A stretch of DNA of 64,000 nt from Rhynochetos jubatus (taxonomy: Eukaryota > Chordata > Aves > Eurypygiformes > Rhynochetidae). Of the stretch, positions 39,156 through 51,821 are shown one piece after another. The notes under the pieces are model-generated. The model worked only from the letters and a program-made list of their open reading frames with translations. It was not told where the DNA came from and did no database searches. Made by a program: the position numbers and the translations under genes. The stretch is taken from assembly GCA_027574665.1 (NCBI GenBank), contig CM050657.1, positions 27,527,408 to 27,591,407 of the forward strand, read 5' to 3'. The number at the start of each line of letters is the position of its first letter. The stretch's first letter is position 1.

Positions 39156-40054
39156 CATAAGAAGACAGCTTATTCAGCCTAACAAATGAGAGCCTGAATT
39201 TGTGCCCTGCCTGGGAGAGCCTTAAGCACAACCGAAGCATAAGAGCTACTCAAGCCAAAGGCTAAAACAAAGACGAGAACAAGAGACTATAAACTGGCCA
39301 TTGAGGCCATACAATTTTACTTTGCAGAAGGCTATTTCTTACCTAACATATAAAGGAGCAAAAGAGGCTCCCAATCATGCTTCTTTCAACTCAAAGTCAG
39401 CTGTATAATCCCTGCTTATTATTTCAGGGCAATTTCACTTTGAGGCAGGCTCCATATGCAAAGAGTTCAGCCAGGAGCAAGGAACACTCTCATTCAATTT
39501 CTGAGCATAAGCTTCTACAGCTGGAAAATGGAAAATGAGGCATAAAATGTGGATAAAGAAAGAAAGGAAATGCAAAGTAAAATTTGTATATACAGTGGCC
39601 AGCAAAGACTGTGTTGTCTCAGGTGCTGATGACCCACCACCCCACTCCCCCAACCAGAGCAGCTGCAGATATATCCTTTTATCTGGCAGGAAAGATCCCA
39701 CAAGAAGAATATGGATTACTTCCACTAGCAGTATAATAATGTGTGTTCGGATCCCTTTTTTCTTACCGGTGCCAAGAATCCAAAATAAAGAGAAGAATCA
39801 GGACTCTCCACATTTTTCAGGCTATAAATATTAATGGTCTGGGGGGGGGGGGGTTGTTGTGACTTCGGGGTTTTTTTTAATGCTGCTCAAAGAAAACCTC
39901 CAAAAAACCCAAAGAGCCAAACCTGATGGCTCCAGTGGGAGCAAAGCAAGCAGCCTTTTCCCTTTTGATCTTAACATGGTATGTCCTAACCATGCCACTT
40001 GTAGGGCTAAAGTGCATGGGGCAAACCCTTAATTTCTACACTGAAATCCAGTTA
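39156..40054 (-). other. DOCK10 intron, no gene seen
   Basis: Unique sequence between two CR1 fragments, with a G13 run near its end. Confidence 0.5.
39841..39853. repeat. Poly-G tract of 13
   Basis: Uninterrupted G13 on the plus strand, followed by a short T-rich run. Confidence 0.85.
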
Positions 40055-40200
40055 CACAGTCACAGAATCACACAATCACCAAGGTTGGAAGACACCTGTG
40101 AGATCATCTAGTCCAGCCATCAACCCAACACTACCATACCCACTAGACCATGTCCTCAAGCACCATGTCTACCCTACTGGCTTAAACATCAGTCTCCACA
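40055..40200 (-). mobile_element. CR1 LINE 3' fragment, minus orientation
   Basis: Begins with the reversed CR1 tail ('cacagaatcacacaatcac', 'aaggttggaagacacctgtg', 'gatcatctagtccagcc', 'catcaacccaacac', 'ctagaccatgtcctcaag'). This is the wording of CR1 subfamilies abundant in birds. The 5' limit is uncertain. The fragment lies in DOCK10 sense and contains no ORF. Confidence 0.82.
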
Positions 40201-43200
40201 AGACAAGTCATTTCACAGGGAGGCTATCTGTGCCAGGAATGTGGTGCCGGCTACTATCACACAACAGAAGTTACCCTCTTGATTGTGATGGGGGTTGTTA
40301 GTGGGGCTAGAACTTAAGGGAGGCTCATATCCCCCCTCCTTTTAAGTAGCCATAAAGTCCAAGCTGCATAATGCAGCAATGAGACCACCCGTACAATGGC
40401 ATGCCAAAAATCCATGGTCCCTCAGACCAACGGCCCTCCATGGGACACCAGAGCCCTTTCAGAAAGACTACAGCTGGAGCAACTCATACACAGCTCCTCT
40501 GCTACCTCCCATGCCCCACCTAAGGAAGAGCCTGAAAAACCACAGTTTTGCCCTTATCACCATGGAAAGGAAAAAACCAAAATGCATCCTGCTCTTTCTA
40601 AAAGGGATCCGGCTTCGCTGTTTTCACAGCACAAGAATGTGCTCACAGCATCCAACCGAGTAACAGCTACGTTAGCATCTAATGAGCGACATCGTGGGGT
40701 TCTGTCCCCTGGACAGCTTTTCAGCACAACATGTGTTTTTCATTTCATGGCTCTTGTCAGGGTTTCACTCCCATTCTTTTACTTGAACTCTAGAAAAGAA
40801 TAAAATCATACAAAAACCCAAACGAACAAACCTGCATTGCTGGTATCGATTAACATTCACATCCACAAAGCTCTTAACTAAACACAAAATTAGCAAAACC
40901 TACCCAACTCTAAGTTGTTAGGTCTATGTTTGTTAAGCTGTAACGCAGTCTCTAAAAACATATGTCTTCTGGTTGGTATTCCAGGCAAAACTCTTTAGAA
41001 TAATATTTTGATTAGTAACATGTGTGTTTTGAAAGATTAATACTGAACTCCAAAAAAGATTAAAACATGAGTAGAAACTATGATCTAAATGCACATATGT
41101 GCAAAGAGTTTTCATTCTCACTGAGTGAAATGTATGGTTGCAAGTTATTTGCTCTTATTATTAAAGTCTTTATTATATCTTTTTTTTTTAATTAACCAGT
41201 ATTTATTAAAAAAACCACCCTGTTATTTGTAGAACCATCTCAAGAGCATTACTAAGACAAGCTTGATCTAGTATATAATAAAATAGAGACTTACATCACT
41301 TCTGTTATGACACATCTCAAATGAACTTCCAGGGCATCCTAATAAATGGAGGTAGTACCCAAACACTGACCTCGTCCCTATTTAGTCTTCTAGGATTTCT
41401 CCACTCGAGCAGGAAACCAAGAACAAAGCAGCCAGAGAGTGCTTTTCAAGACATGCTAATTATTTACGCTTACAAACGTATTGATTTATTTCAGGGAAGC
41501 AATAATCAGTTCTCTAATTGTGCTGAACATGCAATTAGATTTTTAAATAGACGACCAACTTCCTGGACCACCCCCTCGTCGTTCTGCTGGCAGCTGGGCA
41601 TTCAGCAGGCTTAGGTTCCTAAGTAACTTCAGCTGCGAAAGCGCACATGCACAAGCAAATCATTTGAATGTTACAGACTGGAACTTTAACCGTAAAGATT
41701 TTTTTTTTATTGTTGTTCTTTAAGGAAGTAAACAATCTAGTTGCCTCTGCTGCCAAAGCTTTCGTTAGAACATGAGATATCCAAGTGAACATATTACAAT
41801 AAGTACAGATCTCCCTCAAACACACCCCTTTTCCATACCAAGGAAAAACATTCTCAACTCTTAAAATTCTGGTAGGAGTTAAGATACAGAGAGCAACTGT
41901 TCATTTCTGCTGAAATTTACTCCGACATATAATTGGTGCTCTAATTAGATCCAAGCCAGAAGTTAACAATCATTTATCAAATTACAATGATTTAACGGTA
42001 ACATAGAGTTGCAGCCTACAGAAGAGCTCTCACCTTGCTGTCATTTATGTTTTAATCAAGCAGCTGAGCAAATTAGAAGCAGTTACATCTAAATAAAGTT
42101 ATATACACACCACTAAACACACACCATCAGGGTGGAGTTAGTTTCAATTGCTCACTCTCAGCATTAGTGTCTTACTCTTGATGTAATAATGCTAAATTCA
42201 ACATGACTTGTCTTCACAAAAGATTGGGTTGGCACTGTACTGAGGAGAGAGCCGGGGCAGGCTGTTGGTGTCATACATAAGCACGGGGAAATGGAAACCA
42301 CAGCATTTCAAGTGAGACACCCGGAGGATGTGTCCTCCACCCAGCACAAACCTATCGTCAGATCTTACCACGCTGAAGCAGCACCCTCTGGCTTTCAAAT
42401 CTCATAGATGTATCAGATCTGATCTGGAAACATCACAAGCTTGAATGCCAGCCATAAAGGGCTTTTACACCCTGGTAGGTAGGAGGTACTGCCCTCATTA
42501 AGCAAAGACATCCTGCTGAGCCAGTGTTCACACGACTGTCAGCCAAGAGAAACAGGCTCAGTGAAAGGTTAAGGGAGGTTCACCTCTGTCTTGGTATTGC
42601 TGCTACCCCTGGACTGTGGATAGCGCTTGCTTGGGGTTTCAAGAGACAAGGGAGCTATTAAGCTCTAGAAAAAAATGGAGAAGATGGATCCATCATCCTA
42701 CCACACATCCAGATTTATCTGGTGATCTGGGAAGCACATTATCGAATGGCACTACTATTATTTGCCTGAGGAGTGCTGGGGAAAGCAGCATCTGCCTATG
42801 AAACGTGACTTCTGGAGCTCTAACCTGATTCAGAAGACCAAACCACACCAGCATGAGCCCATACTTTAAAGGTAAATCTAATCCTGCTTTCCAACTCGAC
42901 TATGCACGTGGAAATCTGAAGACATTCCACCTCAGCCAAAAGAATTAATGGGATATTTTTAAATTTTTTTTAACTGGAATCCACTCTATTTAAAGCAACA
43001 AAGATACTTAAATTTGACTGTTATTGACATCATTCATCCCACTGGAGCAACAAATGTTAAAGCTCCGGATGGGTTAATATTTATAAGGGCAACAGAACAT
43101 CAAACAGAACAGGAAACAGTATTTCCTGCCCAACTTCCTGAAAGTAGTGGTACCCTCAGCACTTGCACTTCACTAATTTTCAATACAGGTATCTTACAAA

Positions 43201-46200
43201 CACGAAAAAACTAAAAAATCTCCTGAGCTGAGCCCATGATAACAGCAACGAGAAACTATTATTCCTTAGTCTTGGTTTGATTTTCATTTGTTTTCATACC
43301 CTTAAGACAGAGAAATATATTTTTTTAAAATATACCAGTTTGGTATATTTTAGAATAGACCAGTTTGGCATACTGGTTACGGGGAACACCTGGAGCTGTG
43401 ACACAGGCAAAATGAATCAGACCACTGTCATTCTGCTTGATCTTTTTTACCCTATAAACGCTACCAGTGGTTAACTGGATGAAACTGTAAGCTGTCTGTT
43501 ACTTCCATGCTTTTTTCTTCAAGAAAGGGTGAAAAAAAATCTTCATAAACAAGAATTAGAGGAGAAAGGCGTGCTAATGTGCTAGGCTTTTGGTACTAGG
43601 GCACCCATCTCCACCTGGTTCACCTTGAGGCACAGCTCTGCCAGCACACGAGGTGGTGAAATCCAAGTCCAGCATTTAACTGGACTTCAGACAAAACCAA
43701 GCAACCAAAATTAAAGGAAAATTTTGTGACACTTCCTGGGATGTTTTCCTCTCTTAGGAAGAGACACATGCTCCATAACACAGTCACACTCAACCACACC
43801 CCCAAAGAACAGCTAAAGAAACACAGGCAGATTTCCAGGCAGCTCCAGACCTCAGTGATCCAGAGGGTCACTGTACAGCCACAATTAAAAGACAAGGAGA
43901 AAGATGATCTTCTCATCCCTAAATATTCCCATTTACTATCATCTACCTAAATACTGTAGCATTACATGAAAATATATCTAGTTCCACTGAAGCAAGCCTC
44001 CATGCAAGTAAAGAGGGAGGGAGGAGAGGGAAAGAGGAGAGAAAAAAAGGGGAAGGAAACACATGAAGAGGAAGATTCAGATTTCTTTTTCTTTCTTTAG
44101 TTTTAATTCCTGTAATTCCTGTTTTTCGAACTGTTAAGAACCATACATATAAGGACTTCCTGTCTCTAAGTGTCTCATCCTTTTAACTGTCAACAGCCAG
44201 TTGATGTGGCCTTTTGGAAAACTGCAGCTGGATTTTTGGGCCAAAACAACTGCGTCCACTTTGCTGCTTTTCCTCGGCAGCGATCTTCCCCTTACTGCCA
44301 CTCTTAAAAGCATGTTCAATTCCACCTCTGCCCCAGGGACAGGGGAGGCTTAACAAGGCCAATGCAAACCAGAGATGGACCTGGTGTTAGAGCCAGAGCT
44401 GGGAGCATGGTACATGCCTGTACCACTAGTACATGAGGGAGCGTCACCTTCCGTCCCTCTGAACATCACCAGCACGCTCCTCTGTGGAGACTGTGCTACT
44501 GAGGGCATCGGGCTCCGTATTCCCCAGTGCTAAGCACCTGCCATTCCCAGTTGCCACATCGGCTGGAGCCGTGGGTGAGCCTCCACGTGAAGAAGCAACC
44601 ACCCATTGCTGCAGCATACAGGTTTTATACCTCAGCTTTTCCAACTCCAATTAAGAGTCATTTGCTGGCTCCCATTCTGTATCACACACAGACTTCCCCA
44701 GAATAAAGACACTCACACTTTCAAATCTGAATCCCTTCCAAATCCTTTAGGATTAGGAGTTGGGCTTTTCTGAAAAACACACTGTGAAATAGTGGCAGAA
44801 AACAGAAACCCAGAAGTGTCAGGGAACAAAACCCAAGTATAGGGGCCCTTATAGCTTTTTCTAGCACATCCCAGTATCCATCAGTGTGGAATTTAAATGC
44901 CAAGTATCTCTGCTTAAGACCCCAAAAAAACATGCATGCCACGTTATTCCAAGGACACAGAAGTCAGCCCTGGCAGCTATTCCCTTAAGTCTATTTAAAA
45001 ACCAAATCCGTAGATCCATCGATACATACACATATCGAGATATTCCACTCTCTTCAGTCACTCAAATAGTAATTGTTTATACAGAACCATTTGTTTCACG
45101 TAAAACTTTAAAGCTAGGAGAGAGGCTCATTGCCAAACCCAAAGACTTGGCATTGACAGCGTGGGGGTGAGCGGCATGGCTAGCCAGAACACCACCGGAG
45201 AGCTGTTCAGTGAAGAGAAGGAGCAAGAGGGGTTATCAGTTTGAATAACTGGCAAGGGCAATTCCTGGAAGAAGTGGGTTTTAAGGCGGCGTGGATGGCA
45301 AGCGAAGATAGGGTGCCCGACAAACAACTGACCGACTGCTCCCTGCATAGAGAGGGGCATCCATGGAGGCTCAGCGACGAGTGGGAGAAAGACAAAGAGC
45401 AACAAGGACTGAGGACTGGAAGGGGCGAGGGCAGCAAAGCAGGGAGTGGGTAGACACAAGAATGAAGATCTGAGAGACTGAGAGTAAGATACTCTTTAAG
45501 TGCAACATCCAGACCACGCCTAGTAAATCTGCAGGGTTCTCTATGCAAGAACAACTTCAAAAGGAAAAAGGAGATAAACTTTCCACCAAGGCACAGCGTC
45601 CTGCTGTACCACTGCTCATCCTGCTTACTGCGACACAAGTAGCTTTTAACTTCCACCTGAAACCGGTCTGCAAACAGTTATCCCCTTACCCTTCTTGGAG
45701 AAAGGATACAGAGAAGGTTAAAAGGATTTTGTTGCCAACATCCACAGCAAACTGGAGCTAGCGTTCCTACATAAAACATCAGCCAGCTTCTTCCATTTCT
45801 AAAATGAGCAGACTTAAAACACTTTGATTTGCTGTGTTTCGTGAGTTCCAATTCTCTTCCAAAGTCCACAGAAACACATGAATGCTGGGTACATATTTGA
45901 ACTATAACAAGGAGCAGGAGGTTTCTGAAAGACTCCTGAAGAAAATTTACCATCTACCTAGACTGCAACTTTTTCTGGGTATATCAGGAATTTCCTAACA
46001 TTGCTGTTAAACCCCAGGTTATTATTTGACCAGGAAAGAGGATAAGCTAAGTTTCTGCTCATGTATCTCCATAATGTCCATTTGGTAAGTTCTCCCAACC
46101 AACCTCCAACACAGTTGTCATTTATTCTGAGGACAAATTCATGCAGCACTGGAGAAACCAGGATCATTCAAGTCTACTTAACATTCCATGACTTAGTTTC

Positions 46201-49200
46201 CACCAGTGTTTGCCATTTTAGCTGTTTAATGAAATGGTGTCAGCAGAACAGAAGCACCGTGCAATCACACAGCTCAAAGAGAAAACCGACTGTTACTCAT
46301 GTAAAAGGCAACTGATGCTTAAAGTGAGACGTGAGCTTTGGAAGAGGCAGATGTTTTTTAGTAACTTGCTTTGTGCATATAATATTTCCCTTCTGCATTG
46401 TTACTGTAATTGCTTTTTATCCACTGCTGGAACTCCACCTGCTACATAGGAATGGAAGGAAAAAAAGCCTGCCTATATATTGACAGTGGAGATGCGACAG
46501 CTCAGCACATATTTTAGTATGCATTGCAAATATGTGAGTACAAAAGACACAGCACACATGATATTCTGGAACACATATCAAAGTCTGCTCATTACTGTTT
46601 TTAATACTTACTCATCACTCCCTTTCTCTGTGCATGCAGAATTAGAGGTGTGACTCAGGAATTGTTTTCCCCAGGTCTCTCCCCGTCAATACACAGTTGT
46701 ACCGTGCACTTTCCTGTATTTTGTACAGCACAGATTAAAAGTTCAAAGCCATGAAACAGTTCCATCCCAAGGATGGCCTAGTTTTGGCTCCTGAACCACT
46801 TTTGAGACCACTTTTGAGGCTTTTCTAACAAAAGAAGCCAGCAGGAAAAAGTCTGTACACTTCTATCTTCAAAGAGAGACTGATACTGCTACAAATATCA
46901 CAACTTATGGCCTGTGAAATGGAGCACAGGCATTCCTAACAAAAGACATCAAGCCTGGCATGTGCCACGGTACTCACACAGCAATGGAGAAAGCTCCTTT
47001 ACGGGACGGACTCCAAAGATGATTTATTTTCTAAACAGCATGGTCCAACCACTAGCCCCCAGGCTGACTCCAGCCCATCACTTCCACTCCAGAAGACTAA
47101 ACCACCTCTCCTGCACCTACTCATAGCATGGAAAGGAGTGCTGTCTTTGCTTCCAAAGGCGAAAGCAGGAGCATATGGAGGACTGGCCTCTTCCCCTCTC
47201 TCATACTGTACACATGTTTTACACAATATCCGGGCATAAGCAGCCCTATGTTCTGCTGGCTTTTTGGCTTGGACTCTCTGTCAGGGCTGCCAGAGCTTGC
47301 ACAGAGCTAAAAGGGCAAGAAGACAGGGCGTGGATAGAGGAGGAAGCAGCAACAAGTATCTCACAGAAGAGGAAAGGGATGGAAAAAGTAGTTTTAGTGT
47401 TAGAAGCCACTGAAACTCTATGACACACCAGTGTGGCCAGAAGATACCACAGCAGTCTTCCCCCTGCCTCTCCTCACATCCCTTCTCCAAGAATACCTAT
47501 TCTGTCACACACCTCAGGGAACACATCATCTGCAAACCAGAGCACCCTGATGTGCTCATTTCACCCCTCTCAGTTGCAGCAGCACCAAGCACACCCGCAA
47601 TGAGGAGTCAGGAGCCCACAAGGGTCAGGATGAAGACACTTGCTCAGGCACAGACATCTACAAAGGAGTAGAAGGTCCCAAATTTCTTCCCCCACCCCAC
47701 TTCCCAGCAAGTACTTGCACAAGTATCAAAGCAGTATAAATGCTCTGTGAACACATTTAATGCCAAACGATGCCATCATAGATGCCAATGATGAAGTAAG
47801 TCCAGTATCCCCCCGGACACTGACTTTAATGCCCCAGGAACAGACACACATCGTGCTGATATCAAAGCTGAGAGGAAGTAAGGGAGGTTGCATTTAAAAT
47901 AGAGACATGAAACCTTTTTTGAGAGTTTCAAACCACCCACACAGTAGAGAGGATCTGTCTAAAAATCCAACATAAACAAGACATGAGAGAACAGAGAAAG
48001 GGTCTGGGACAGAAAGGGAACAGCAGGGAAACAGCTGATGGGCAGGAGGGAGGGGAACCAGGGTGAGAAACAGGGAGGTGCAAGAAAAGCAGGGCTTGTG
48101 CCCAGCGTGGCCGGCCCACGTTCATCCCACCTCGGCTGCTCTTCAGGACTGTCAAGTGGTAAGCTTTGTACTGTCCCAATATTGCATTAATTCTAGTCAC
48201 AGAGCAAATGTAGAACATGGACCAGGAGAGAGAAAGGCAAGAGGAATTAATCCTAATATCAAGAAGAAATACAAAGAAATTGGTGCCGATAACCACCTGC
48301 AGCTCTTAAAGGATTCCTCTAACTCATGCAAAATACAACACTCTGGTTTGAATCTTAATAATTTTTTGGAAGTCAGAGGAATTTGAGTGAGGAGGGCCAG
48401 TAAGGTTTATGACCCCCTTCCCCCCGAATTGTCCCAGAGCCTGGCAAAAATCTCAAATCATAGGAGAAGCTTCTCACACTTTAGAAGTGTATTTCCTTCA
48501 AACCATGCCAACCTCTTCCCCCAAGACAAGAAAAAACCCAAAGGTCCCTGAGGAACTGGCATCAAAACACACACACACTTAACGCATAGTGTTCCGGACA
48601 CCTTTTGGATAAAAGGTGTTTCTACGTCTTGCCTTTGCATAGCCACTGTGCTCCGCACACGGTGAGCCTTTAACTTAGTCCTCAGAAACGCGGGGCCGTG
48701 TGTTACCGGACCCCTCAGAGTCCAGGATTTCATTCTTGCCTATAAATTAGAAGTACTTTCCTCAAAACCAGCTGACATACATCAGCCTACTCACAGTTGC
48801 AAAAGCAGGTACATCTAGCAGAAAACATACACAGGCAAATGACACATTTAAATGATGACATTTTAAAAATTAAAATCCACTATAGTTAACCAAAACCAAA
48901 GATAATCAAAGAGTTGTTTTTTTCCTTTTTGCTATGCTAAACATTTCCAGCCATTCCAGTTTCAGAGAGAACATTTCTGTAGTACTCTTGTTGATAAACA
49001 GTAGCCCTTTAAAAAAGGAAGCTTTCCCCCCCCCTATCGTATCCAACTCTGTTGCATTCATTAAATTTCATTATATCCACATCATTTAATTTAGGTCAAC
49101 ATGTCAAAGTAACGTAGAATCATGCTTGCTTTAAGTCAGCCAACATTACTCTCCAAGCTGAAAAGCCCATTTCAGACCCAGTGACAGAATCGCCTTGTAC

Positions 49201-50162
49201 TTCCTCCACACAATATGAAGTCAGAAGTGGAGAACTACAGTCAGAATTAAGAAAATCACTGCAATGTTGGCAGCTTACTAAATTTCTGTATAATGCAGGT
49301 AATTCCCACAGCAACAGTGGGAAGAAAATCTAGTGGTAAACTAATTGTTAATGAATAATGAATGAATCAGTAATTTAAAATGTAATACAGTATATTTTTT
49401 TCAATTTTTGAGTGTTTTGGGCCTGTATAGATAAAATGGTGTTTCACAGAGACAGCAGAAAACTCCTGTTGGAGAGAGGTATCCATCTCCATTTCCCAAA
49501 TTCATTTGGGATCCTAAGGACAGTAGCTACAGCTCACACTGTATGCACAGTATGAATCCCCATGGCACAAACGTATCCAGATTTCCTCATTTGATGTATT
49601 TTTAAACGAGCTTAAAGCCCATCTACATTAGCTCATCTCAAAACACTGCATTCTGTTCCAAAACATGTAGTATTTGGGTTCCAGCTGAAAAGTAGCATCA
49701 CCGTACCCAAACCAAGAGGCTGGATGTTAACTCCAAGTTGGGAAGGGAGTTAACAACAAGGAGTTAACTCCAAGGGAACTCTCTCCCTGTCTTTGTAAAG
49801 CACTGCGTAAAATTTAAGAACACAAAAGCAAAATCAATCCCTTGCCTGCGTGTATCGTGGGGAAAAAAAATACAGTACCAGAGATGACAAGTAATCTACT
49901 AAAAATATACTTAAGCAGTGTGTTTAGGTTGCAATTATGTATCACTGACATGGAGGGGGGAAAAATAACCAGCTACTGCATTGTGAGCCCGATCTAAAAA
50001 ACAAAGGAGAGGGGATGGGTGGGAAATAAAAAGAAGTTTCTCCTGGAAGAGAAGGGCTCCGGAAGGCTCCGCTGACACACGTTACCATTTAGCACTAATG
50101 CAGCTTGGTGCCCTCTTACCACACTGCCGTTTGGAGCCTGACTGTGCTCTGCCAAAGGGACA

Positions 50163-50225
50163 ATGCGAGCAGCAGGCTCGCATAAAGGTAATTTACCTTT
50201 ACCTTGGTAATTTACCATTACCAAG
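50163..50225. repeat. Two perfect short hairpins in tandem
   Basis: First, ATGCGAGC and GCTCGCAT (50163-50170, 50176-50183) flank a 5-nt loop. Then, 19 bp on, CTTGGTAAT and ATTACCAAG (50203-50211, 50217-50225) flank another 5-nt loop. Both stems are perfect. GGTAATTTACC also occurs as a direct repeat here. Function unknown. Confidence 0.7.
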
Positions 50226-51764
50226 AGAGCATGCAAAGGGCAGGAAGATCCCGTTTTTCTTACATTTTACAGGAGAGGGAAAAACCCTGCCCATGTCAGC
50301 AATGAGAATAGTGGGGCAGACTATGAAACGGTATTACCAGGCAGGCAAATTTTTCAGCCATATGGAGCAGGATAGCCCACGACGGGGATGAACCCGCAGA
50401 CAATTGTCCTGAGGCTCTTACTACAGATTTATTGTATGATCTTGGGCAGTTGGCTCCTGGTGTTCTGTTTTTCTTATTAACAAAACACAGGGATAAAGCT
50501 GGCATTTGCTAACATGAGAGTACGCAGTTGGTATAAACCAGACCAGAAATACAATCTACCTTCTGAAAACTATTGATGAGTTCTGTGAAGCGCAGGCAAC
50601 CCTATACTGGAAACGCTGCATACACTGCAAGTAAGCCTTTGTTATTTGTGTAATAATCACATCTGTGTCACTGCTTCATAGCCCTTTGACCTTGCGCTAG
50701 AAAAGTTACAAACATGTTTTGACTTCTGGAAGTGACACACGAGCTGCAGAACCGCCTGTTACAAACCGCAACAATAGTAAACCTCCTCTCTGCCCAACCG
50801 TCCTCCTCCAAAGCCAACACAAGGCTTAATTTTCCAGATTTTCCTTCTCTTTTCTACTGCTGTTCATTCTCTCCCTCCCCAGACCCTTATTTAATCTGGT
50901 AAGCAAGGGAAAGAAAGTTAATGCGGCTTCTATAAACTGAGAGCATTTCGAGTTACTCGGGCTGACTCACTTCCCATGAATTTAAAACAAAGCGTTAGTC
51001 AAGTGACGGACTCAAGACAACAGTAAAAACTCTGCATTTAAACCCGAGTGCCTCGCTCTCCCCACCTACCCAATGACTGCCTGAGGTGGCATGTTAAGGG
51101 CTTATTTACAGGTCTTATTCACCAACCTGGCGAGTCTTTCTTGCGGCTCTCTTCATTTCTTTCCTTCGTTTTACTGTCTTCTTCAGCCTCTCCTTCCCCA
51201 CAAAGTCTTTTCTCTTCTCCCCCATTTTCTCCAATGCTTTTCACTTCTTTCTAAGCCATTTTCTTCCCTTCTCTGTCTCCACCCTCTCTGAGGCTCTCTT
51301 CCTTTATCTCTTTTCCCTCATTTCTGCATCAATTTAATCCCTGGTGCCAGCCCCAGATGAAGTTCCTAGAATTGCTCAGGAGAAGACTTTGGCCCTTTTG
51401 TCCGCCTGCAGAGGAGGGAGCCTAGCAGCCGGAGAATGTGCAAGCCGTGCATTCTTGCCTGCGCCCTTTGCTTGCTTCGCCCTTACATCTGGGCTCCAGC
51501 AGCCAGCTGAAAACGGTCAGATCCTTGTCAGGGCCACACCACTGCAAGCGTCCTTGGGATACCCTGACTGAAGAACAGCTACGAAATTACTCGCCAGACA
51601 CTTCAAAACAAAGAAATTGCTGAGGAAGAAGACTCCTTGCAGATAATGCGGGTCTTGTCTTTGAGCAGGTAAGGGATGCTGCACAGGTTATTAATGAAAG
51701 ATAAGTTTTGGAATACAGATTCATGGACAAGGCTCCCAGGTAAAGTACAAATATAACTAAATCA

Positions 51765-51821
51765 ATTAATACTTCAGTATTAATCCAGATTAATATAATA
51801 ATTCAGATTAATACTTCAGTA
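51765..51821. repeat. 15-bp direct repeat pair
   Basis: ATTAATACTTCAGTA occurs at 51765-51779 and again at 51807-51821 without mismatch; the intervening AT-rich sequence contains further CAGATTAAT copies. Probably a local duplication. Confidence 0.75.

Noticed and set aside
45207-45656. 149-codon minus-strand open frame in gene sense
   Set aside because: No resemblance to DOCK10 or any protein I know, Leu/Ser/Pro-rich, and no convincing acceptor and donor pair.
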